From: Sphingobium wenxiniae | Lineage (GTDB): Bacteria; Pseudomonadota; Alphaproteobacteria; Sphingomonadales; Sphingomonadaceae | Assembly: GCF_007830065.1 (NCBI RefSeq) | Contig: NZ_VLKK01000014.1 | Span: 1 to 64,000, forward strand | Reading direction: 5' to 3' | Length of the DNA: 64,000 nucleotides | In this document: positions 57,742 through 64,000 of the stretch, in pieces | Layout: each line of letters opens with the position of its first letter | Position numbering within the stretch: position 1 is the stretch's first letter | Position numbers and translations under genes: made by a program | The notes under the pieces: model-generated | What the model saw: the letters and a program-made list of their open reading frames with translations, nothing else | What the model was told of the DNA's origin: nothing | Database searches by the model: none

Positions 57742-59754
57742 TCAGGCGGCCTGTTCGAAGTCGCCAGCATCGCCATCGGGGGCGATCTCCCCTGCCCCGC
57801 CGTCGCTGTCGTCTTCATCGCTGAGGAAAGCGGAATAGCTCCGGAAGCTTTCGGGCTTTTCGATCGCGCCGAACCGCATCTCGTCGGGCAGCCAGGAGAG
57901 CGCCTTTTCCCGGACTTCGGCCTCGACGATGCCCTGCCCCGAACAGAGCGCAGCGCAGGCATTGGCAAGGTCACCCTTCTTGGCGTCCTTGTATCGGCCG
58001 CGCAGCACCGGCCCGCCGATCTCGTCGAGCGCTTCGAGCATGACGTCCTTCTTCACCCGCCCGAAAAAGTTCTGGGCATCGGGCCGCCACCATTGCGCGA
58101 CATCAATGTCGAGCAGCCGTCCGAGATGATCGTGGAAGCCGTTGCGGCGCCCGCCATCGTCGACGTTGAGTGTCGGCTCCAGCGTCTGCGCCATGACATG
58201 GGCGAGCCAATCGGCGCGCGCCTGTTCATCCAGTTGCCGGAAGGCATCGAAGCGGGACGACAGCGTGTTCCCGCCTGCCCAGCTCACATCGAGCGCCTGG
58301 CGCTGTTCGGTCAGGACATTGCTCGCCGCGCTACCTTCATCGCGGAAGCTGACGATCGGGAAGCTCGCGGCGGCGGCCTGCAACGTCGCGTGGTCCCGGA
58401 CATAGCTGCTGGCGAACACCGTCCGGTGCGCCATCAGGAATATCGTGAGATCGAGCGCGAACCCGGCATCCGAGGCGACATGGGCTGCCAGGATCTGCCG
58501 GCGCTGGGTCGCGAGTTCGTCAACCAGCGTCGCGCTGAGCCGGGAGGCCGCGACCTTGCCGGACGGTGCTTCGGGTTCTGCATCCTCGCCCGCCTGCCGG
58601 ATGGCGCGCTCGCTGAACATGCGGCTGTGCACCCGCGGACTGCCATCGGGCGCCAGATAGATGAAGGTGCCCAGCTGGTCCTTGATCGCATCATCGACCA
58701 TCGTGCGCGACGCCTCGATCGTATCGAGTTCCCGCTCGATGTCGGCGAGACGCGCCGAAGCCGCCTCGGCCTCGGGCGTGCCGTCCTCGAGTTCGGTCTC
58801 AAGTTCGCGGATGAGCGCGTCGCCCTCATCCGAGAGACTATCGACGCGCTCCTGCTCGTCCCCGCTCAATTCGCGCAGCGGCGGATGATATTCGTGGAGC
58901 TGGCACTCCGTATCATAGGGCACATGCGTCGCGAGAACCGGCGTCACGAACGCCAGCTTCTGTTCGGCAGCGAGCGCTTCCGCGGCCGCTTCAAGCTTCT
59001 GGGCGGCCAGCTGCTCGATGAGCTCCACGTCGATCCAGCTCTCGTCCACATCTTCACCGAACAGGTCGCGCTCGATCCGGCCGCCCGCGCCGACATAGGC
59101 CTCGCGGCCGACGAACCGTGCCTTGGCGTCGGTCGCCTTGACCGTTCCGTTGAGGAGCGCACGGCGGATATTGTCGGGATTGTCGCCATAATAGGACCGG
59201 CTCATGCTCTCGAACACGCGCGCCTGGCGATCGACGTCGGGCGTGACGGCATAAGCCTGGGCGACCCCCAGCGTGATCTCGCCCGCCGCCAGCGCCGCGA
59301 ATACGAGAGGAGCCAGTTCGGCAAGCCGTACCCGCTGCTCAACGAAGCGGGTCGTGACGCCGAAACGTTTCGCCACATCCTCGGCACTCGCGCCCTTGTC
59401 GAGGAAGTGCTTGAAAGCCGAGCACTCATCCGCCGGGTTCATCGCGACGCGGTGGAAATTCTCGGCAAGGCTCGCTTCGGCCGATCCAGCATCATCCTCG
59501 AGCACCAGCACCTGAACCTCATGGTCCCCGGCAAGCCGACCTGAATCGATCAGCCGCTGGAGCGCCCGCAAGCGGCGGCCACCCGCCTTGACGGTGAAAT
59601 GTCCTGCCTTCTTGAGCGGCGTGACCACGAGATTCTGCAACAGGCCATGCGCGGCGATATTGTCGGCGAGGCTGTCGAGGTCGGCATCGCGATTGGATTT
59701 GCGGACATTGTCCTTCGAGAGCGAGAGGTTCTTGACCTTCACGGACTGGATCAT
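57742..59754 (-). CDS. ParB-like (ParB/Srx superfamily) plasmid protein
   Basis: A 670-residue protein with an N-terminal ParB nuclease-like domain: the GGRRLRALQRL box (about residues 57-67) and ENFHRVAMNPADECSAF (about 97-113), followed by an HTH-type KorB/ParB region (EDVAKRFGVTTRFVEQRVRL). The remaining about 450 residues are acidic and helical with no assigned domain. It is much longer than partition ParB proteins; such large versions are found on plasmids and ICEs beside ardC and strawberry-notch helicases. The ATG at 59754 follows a GGAGACAA site. No parA is seen. Confidence 0.8.
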   Translation of the reverse strand: MIQSVKVKNLSLSKDNVRKSNRDADLDSLADNIAAHGLLQNLVVTPLKKAGHFTVKAGGRRLRALQRLIDSGRLAGDHEVQVLVLEDDAGSAEASLAENFHRVAMNPADECSAFKHFLDKGASAEDVAKRFGVTTRFVEQRVRLAELAPLVFAALAAGEITLGVAQAYAVTPDVDRQARVFESMSRSYYGDNPDNIRRALLNGTVKATDAKARFVGREAYVGAGGRIERDLFGEDVDESWIDVELIEQLAAQKLEAAAEALAAEQKLAFVTPVLATHVPYDTECQLHEYHPPLRELSGDEQERVDSLSDEGDALIRELETELEDGTPEAEAASARLADIERELDTIEASRTMVDDAIKDQLGTFIYLAPDGSPRVHSRMFSERAIRQAGEDAEPEAPSGKVAASRLSATLVDELATQRRQILAAHVASDAGFALDLTIFLMAHRTVFASSYVRDHATLQAAAASFPIVSFRDEGSAASNVLTEQRQALDVSWAGGNTLSSRFDAFRQLDEQARADWLAHVMAQTLEPTLNVDDGGRRNGFHDHLGRLLDIDVAQWWRPDAQNFFGRVKKDVMLEALDEIGGPVLRGRYKDAKKGDLANACAALCSGQGIVEAEVREKALSWLPDEMRFGAIEKPESFRSYSAFLSDEDDSDGGAGEIAPDGDAGDFEQAA

Positions 59755-59777
59755 CGGTTGTCTCCTTCGAGGGTTGC

Positions 59778-59840
59778 GCCGACCTCGTCGGCCGGCTTGA
59801 GCCACTCAGGCCCACCCGGCCGAAGGCCCCCTCCCCTCTC
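59778..59840 (-). repeat. Nested hairpins plus 22-bp repeat (copy 2), upstream of the ParB-like gene
   Basis: GCCGAC-CTC-GTCGGC (59778-59792) is a tight hairpin 24 bp before the start codon; TCGGCCGG (59788-59795) and CCGGCCGA (59816-59823) form an alternative, mutually exclusive stem. The motif GCCGAAGGCCCCCTCCCCTC TC (59819-59840) repeats that at 45766-45787 with one change. Confidence 0.55.
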
Positions 59841-59865
59841 TTCGGTCGCTTGGCGCGGCCGCGGG

Positions 59866-62800
59866 TCAGTCCGTGATCCTGGCGAGGATCTCGAGGGCGC
59901 GGCTCGGGGGAACGAACAGCCGCGTGCGGTGCTGGATGATCTCGGTGAAGCAGCCCGCCGCCTTGAGATGCGGCAGCGCCTCGGGCTTCCAGTCCAGCAA
60001 TTCGAGGCGTTGATCGCCGGCGACCAAGGCGCGCTTCAGCCGCAGCGCTCCGATCGGCATGATCTCGCCCGAGGTGCGGACGTGCTCGACCCGCGCGCCG
60101 AGGTCGATCTCGACATGGGCCGCGATGCCGAATGCGCTGGCAATCCGCTCAACCAGCGGCGCCGGAATAAGACGCCCGAGAAGCGACTGGCCGTCATCGC
60201 TCGTCAGCCGCCAGACCTGGACATGATCGTCGGGCAGCTTGCCCCACACCGGAAGCAGCAGGCCAGTGACCAGATAGATGATCTGCGTGCGCGTCTGCGC
60301 CGCCATTGCGTCGCATTCGGCCTGCCAGGCTTCGTCGAAGCTCGCCCGGTCCACGTCGGTCCAATGGGTTTCGGCGAAGAGGTCCTGCCGGTGCCGTTCG
60401 GTGCGCGTCGGCCGCACCAGCTCATAGCGGCGCACGGTCCGCCCCTCTTCGTCCGTCAGCGAGAAGGTCGGCCGGCAAATGGCGGCCTTGCCGGAACGCG
60501 GGTTGATCAACCCGCGCGCTTCCGGGTCGGCCAGAAGCCAATGCGCTCGCTCCAGGGTCAGCGGCCGATATCGCTCCTCGGTTTCGATACGCAGGATCTC
60601 GGTTTCGGCGCCGCTCACGGGATCGCGCCGGATCACCGTCCGGTCGAGGATCGAAATACGGTCGGCCGCGATCGTTTCGACGCCAAGATCGAGGGTGCCG
60701 GCCTCGCGTGCCTTTTCCACCCGTGCTTCGATCAAGCCGAGATATTCGTCGAAGATCGCGTTCTGCAGGTCGATGCGCAGCGCCAGGATGCGGTTCAACC
60801 ACCGCTGGATCGTGGGCAAGGTCTCGGTGAGCCCCCCGCCCTCCCCGGCCAGGTTCAAACCGGTGAGCGCCTGGAACTGATCGAAGTGGACCGATTGGAG
60901 TTTTGCCTGGAACAGCAGGCGAAACCACTGGTCGAGCGATTCCCGCGCGAAGTCGGACTCCAGATTGTCGCGGGGGTCGAAAAGTCCCTGCCCGCCGGTC
61001 TGGCGTTGGCCACGGGTCAGCGCGCCCAGGCTGTCGAGGCGCCGGGCGATGGTCGAGATGAACCGCCGTTCGCCACGGCAATCGGTGGAAACGGGCCGAA
61101 ACAAGGGCGGGCAGGCTTGGTGGGTGCGGTGCGTGCGGCCCAGCCCCTGGATCGCCGCGTCCGCGCGCCAACCGGGCTCGAGGAGATAGTGAATGCGGCG
61201 GCTCTGATTGGGCGCGTCGAGGCTGGCGTGGTAACTCCGCCCCGTGCCGCCGGCGTCGGAGAAGATCAGGATGCGCTTTTCGCCGCGCATGAAGATGTCG
61301 GTCTCCGCGAGGTTCGTGCGCGCGCTGCGCCGTTCGATCCGCTGACGGCCGTCGGCATCGACGACGATCCGCCGGCTGCGGCCCGTCACCTCGGCCACAG
61401 CCTCCGTCCCGAAATGCCCGATTATGTGATCGAGCGCCGAGCCGACGACCGGCAGCGCACAGAGTTGCTCGAGGAGCTGGTCGCGCATGGCCATCGCTTC
61501 CCGGCACAGCACGGGCTGCCCGGCCTCGTCGATCATCGGTTCCGAGCGCACCGTGCCGCTATCGTCGGTATAGGTGCGCATCTGGCGCACGGGAAAGGCC
61601 GCGGTCAGATAATCGACCAGGAATTCGCGCGGGGACAGCTCGATATCGAGCCAGGCGCGCTCCTCGGGGGACAGGTCGGCAAGGGCACGATCGAGCATCG
61701 CTTCCGAGGTCGACACGAGCTGGACGACGGCGCAGTCGCCGCGCGCGAGATCGGCGGCGATCGCCGGGATCAGCGAGGGCAGCTTCATCGACAGCAGGAT
61801 CTGGCCGAAGAAGCGTTGCTTGGTCGATTCGAAGATCGACAATGCCGCGGCCTTCGCGCCGCTATTATAGGTGGCACCGCTGAAGCCGTCGGTGACGCGC
61901 GTGGCGGCGAGCGCGGCCTGCAGATTGTTGTGAATGATCGCCCAGGCATCGGCATAGGCATTGTAGACGGCGATCTGTTCTTCGCTGAGCCGATGCTCGA
62001 GGATGTCATATTCGACGCCGGCGAAGCTGAGCGCCCGCGCGGCATAGAGGCCCTGCGCTTTGAGGTCGCGGGCGATCAACTCCATCGCCGCGATGCCGCC
62101 TCGGCGCAGGGATTCCACGAAGGCCCGCCGGTCGGCGAAGGCCGTCTGCGGTCCCCACAATCCGAGGCGTGTCGCATAGGCAAGATTGTTGACATCCGAG
62201 GCGCCCGTCGCCGAGGCGTAGAGAATCCGGGCGCGCGGAGCGAGATTTTGCAGGCGGACGCCGGCAATGCCCTGCTCGGACCCTTTCGTGGCGCCGAACC
62301 GGCCCTCGCCGCCGGCCACCCCGGCCATTTCATGCGCCTCGTCGAAAACGATGACGCCGCTGAAATCCTCACCCATCCATTCGATCAGCTGGCGCAGCCG
62401 CGTGCCCCTGTCGCCGCGGTTGGAGCGCAGGGTGGCATAGGTCAGGAAGAGGATCCCATCGCCCAGCGCGATCGGGGTGCCGAGCTTCCACTGGTTGAGA
62501 TGCTGGATGTCGAGCGGCAAGCCGCCAAGCGCCGACCAGTCCCGGCGAGCGTCTTCGACCAGCGTCTCGCTCTTGGATATCCAGAGGTGGCGGCGGTTGC
62601 CACGCAACCACTGGTCGAGGATGACGCCTGCCACCTGCCGCCCCTTGCCGGCGCCCGTGCCATCGCCAAGGAAAAAGCCGGTCCGATAGGCGTTACCGGC
62701 CTCTGCCGGCGACAGCGAAAGACCCTCCTCGCTGGATATGAACCGCCCGGGAAGATCGCGCTCGAACGCCGCGCCAGCGTAGATCAGCGTTTCGAGCTGC

Positions 62801-63999
62801 GCGTCCGAGAGCAGGCCGTCGTCCAGGATCCTGGCCGGCAGCACGGGTTCATAAGCGACCGGGGGTGCGGCAATCGATCCCATTGCCTGCGATTCGACCA
62901 GCGCGCTTGGGTGCTCACGAGCATCGGCAATCAGCAGACGGCTCGGCCGATAGGGCAGGTAAATCCCTTGCGGTTCGCCCGCGGGTGCGGGCGCGTCGAG
63001 ACGGTGATAGGCGACCGCGCGGGTCGTGGGCAGGGTCACCGCCGCACGCGAGCAGACGGGGCGGGTCCGCCGCGTGAGGCCCCGGAACAATCCGCTGGGG
63101 CGGGAGATCGGCTGCGGCTGCGGCGCGCATGGGGTCGCCATCGCATCGATGGCCGCAAGCGCAGCGCCGAGCGTCGTGCAGGTCTGGCGCGGGACCGAGC
63201 CCCCTGCCCCGTCCTTTTCGAGGAGTATGAGCTGGACTGCCTGGCCGGTGCCGTGCTTGGCATAGGCATCGGGCGGCAGGTCGAGATGCAGCCGGGCATG
63301 CGCGCCCGCAGTGGCGTGCAGCCAATCCGCGTCCTCCGTCTCGATGCGGTCGGGGAGAATAACGGCGCAGCGCCCGCCTGGAGCAAGCCGCAACAGCGCG
63401 GAGCGCAAATGGCGAAGCGCGGCATGGCGATCGCGCGCGCGCCCCTGGCTTCGCGAGAAGGGCGGATTGAGGAGCACGACGCTCGGCACCAGTTGCGGAT
63501 CGAGCATATCGTCGATCAGTTCGCCATCATGCGTGCTCAGCCTGCCTTCGGGAAAGGCGTGACGCAGCAAACGCGTGCGCCAGGCATCGATATCATTGAG
63601 AAGGAGGCGCGCGCCGGCGAGATGGGCGTGTACGGCCAGGAGGCCGGTCCCGGCCGAGGGCTCGAGCACGATATCGTGTGCCGTGATCGCGGCTGCCTTG
63701 GCGGCAAGGAAGCCGATCGGCGCCGGTGTCGAGAATTGCTGGAACGCGATCTGCGTTTCGCTACGCACGCTTTGCGTGGGAAGCGCCGCCGTCATAGCGA
63801 TCAGCTGGGCGAGCCGCGCATTCGCATCTGCCGGGAGCGTCGCGTTCTTCAGATGGAGGACCTGCGCGAGTTCGAGCACATCGTAGGCGTCGCGCAATGA
63901 CCACAGGCCATCGGCGCTCGAGCCACCGAAAGCGGAGGTCATTTCGGCAAGGAGGTCGTTACGTGCAACCGGACATCCTTCGGACAGCCGGTCGGCTAT
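59866..63999 (-). CDS. Giant methyltransferase-like / strawberry-notch-type helicase (5' end outside window)
   Basis: The frame is open to the right edge, so the start lies outside; an internal ATG at 63942 is unlikely because the codons before it (DRLSEGCPVARNDLLAE) read as protein. At least 1378 residues. The N-terminal part holds an adenine-methyltransferase-like fold (VLEPSAGTGLLAVHA and LLNPPFSRSQG). The middle is a superfamily-2 helicase of the strawberry-notch type: FFLGDGTGAGKGRQVAGV as Walker A and VIVFDEAHEMAG as Walker B, then a C-terminal helicase domain (SDAGGTGRSYHAS; IQGLGRTHRTHQ). It is upstream of the ParB-like gene and probably co-transcribed. Confidence 0.83.
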   Translation of the reverse strand: MADRLSEGCPVARNDLLAEMTSAFGGSSADGLWSLRDAYDVLELAQVLHLKNATLPADANARLAQLIAMTAALPTQSVRSETQIAFQQFSTPAPIGFLAAKAAAITAHDIVLEPSAGTGLLAVHAHLAGARLLLNDIDAWRTRLLRHAFPEGRLSTHDGELIDDMLDPQLVPSVVLLNPPFSRSQGRARDRHAALRHLRSALLRLAPGGRCAVILPDRIETEDADWLHATAGAHARLHLDLPPDAYAKHGTGQAVQLILLEKDGAGGSVPRQTCTTLGAALAAIDAMATPCAPQPQPISRPSGLFRGLTRRTRPVCSRAAVTLPTTRAVAYHRLDAPAPAGEPQGIYLPYRPSRLLIADAREHPSALVESQAMGSIAAPPVAYEPVLPARILDDGLLSDAQLETLIYAGAAFERDLPGRFISSEEGLSLSPAEAGNAYRTGFFLGDGTGAGKGRQVAGVILDQWLRGNRRHLWISKSETLVEDARRDWSALGGLPLDIQHLNQWKLGTPIALGDGILFLTYATLRSNRGDRGTRLRQLIEWMGEDFSGVIVFDEAHEMAGVAGGEGRFGATKGSEQGIAGVRLQNLAPRARILYASATGASDVNNLAYATRLGLWGPQTAFADRRAFVESLRRGGIAAMELIARDLKAQGLYAARALSFAGVEYDILEHRLSEEQIAVYNAYADAWAIIHNNLQAALAATRVTDGFSGATYNSGAKAAALSIFESTKQRFFGQILLSMKLPSLIPAIAADLARGDCAVVQLVSTSEAMLDRALADLSPEERAWLDIELSPREFLVDYLTAAFPVRQMRTYTDDSGTVRSEPMIDEAGQPVLCREAMAMRDQLLEQLCALPVVGSALDHIIGHFGTEAVAEVTGRSRRIVVDADGRQRIERRSARTNLAETDIFMRGEKRILIFSDAGGTGRSYHASLDAPNQSRRIHYLLEPGWRADAAIQGLGRTHRTHQACPPLFRPVSTDCRGERRFISTIARRLDSLGALTRGQRQTGGQGLFDPRDNLESDFARESLDQWFRLLFQAKLQSVHFDQFQALTGLNLAGEGGGLTETLPTIQRWLNRILALRIDLQNAIFDEYLGLIEARVEKAREAGTLDLGVETIAADRISILDRTVIRRDPVSGAETEILRIETEERYRPLTLERAHWLLADPEARGLINPRSGKAAICRPTFSLTDEEGRTVRRYELVRPTRTERHRQDLFAETHWTDVDRASFDEAWQAECDAMAAQTRTQIIYLVTGLLLPVWGKLPDDHVQVWRLTSDDGQSLLGRLIPAPLVERIASAFGIAAHVEIDLGARVEHVRTSGEIMPIGALRLKRALVAGDQRLELLDWKPEALPHLKAAGCFTEIIQHRTRLFVPPSRALEILARITD

Positions 64000-64000
64000 G

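Noticed and set aside
59599..63900. A 1433-codon + strand open frame
   Set aside because: It is antisense to the methyltransferase-helicase, has arginine/glycine/proline-rich low-similarity sequence, and shows none of the motifs seen on the other strand.
1..64000. CRISPR array, rRNA or tRNA genes
   Set aside because: No regularly spaced direct repeats with unique spacers and no ribosomal or tRNA signatures were seen on either strand.

Overview
The window is high-GC DNA from an alphaproteobacterium. The gene repertoire (aromatic-acid catabolism, VirB-type conjugation, paired ardC/ssb, tyrosine recombinases in trios, small sphingomonad-plasmid-like hypotheticals) suggests a Sphingomonadaceae-type plasmid or integrative conjugative element. 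That taxonomic reading is inference; no rRNA, tRNA or CRISPR array was found.

Region 1 (1-14067, all +) is one tightly packed catabolic operon. It begins with the 3' end of an acyl-CoA ligase, then a ferredoxin reductase, a cupin-like DUF4863/4-hydroxylaminobenzoate-lyase relative, an enoyl-CoA hydratase, an aldehyde dehydrogenase resembling BoxD, a fused hydratase/3-hydroxyacyl-CoA dehydrogenase, an alpha/beta hydrolase and a 3-oxoadipyl-CoA thiolase. It runs by overlapping codons straight into a complete molybdenum NAD-dependent formate dehydrogenase set (fdsG, fdsB, fdhD, fdsA, fdsD). Ring cleavage in the aerobic benzoyl-CoA (box) pathway releases formate, so coupling to formate dehydrogenase makes metabolic sense; boxABC would lie upstream of the window.

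Region 2 (14206-15410) holds two small HTH regulators and a serine-recombinase-like protein lacking the catalytic motifs. Region 3 (15607-28938, all +) is a complete VirB/VirD4 type IV secretion operon: a transglycosylase fused to an M15 peptidase-like domain, three consecutive VirB2-like small proteins, VirB3, VirB4, VirB5/TrbJ, an EexN lipoprotein, VirB6, a VirB7-like lipoprotein, VirB8-11 and VirD4. Region 4 (28935-31877, -) has a YhaV/PrlF toxin-antitoxin pair with a clear palindromic operator and a lower-GC OLD-family nuclease. Region 5 (32138-35303) is the mobilisation module: a MobP-type relaxase, a ribbon-helix-helix accessory protein, and a probable oriT with an IncP-like TATCCTG|C nick sequence at 34778-34785.

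Region 6 (35385-63999) lies on the side predicted to enter a recipient first. Apart from two toxin-antitoxin cassettes, an N-terminally truncated Y-family polymerase with a zinc-ribbon partner, and a RIT element, its genes are on the - strand, so the transferred + strand is their template. They include ssb, ardC, a DUF2493 protein, a block of small uncharacterised proteins, a ParB-like protein and a giant methyltransferase/strawberry-notch-type helicase that runs off the right edge. Several of these genes have a strong hairpin just upstream of the start codon.

The most striking structure is at 46444-57649. One ardC gene (about 309 codons when rejoined) has been cut into three pieces by two different tyrosine-recombinase-trio elements: a roughly 6.9-kb element (46673-53570) that carries its own intact ardC, and a 3.4-kb RIT element (53662-57027) with perfect 31-bp inverted repeats and an apparent 5-bp target duplication. 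The pieces join in frame across both insertions.
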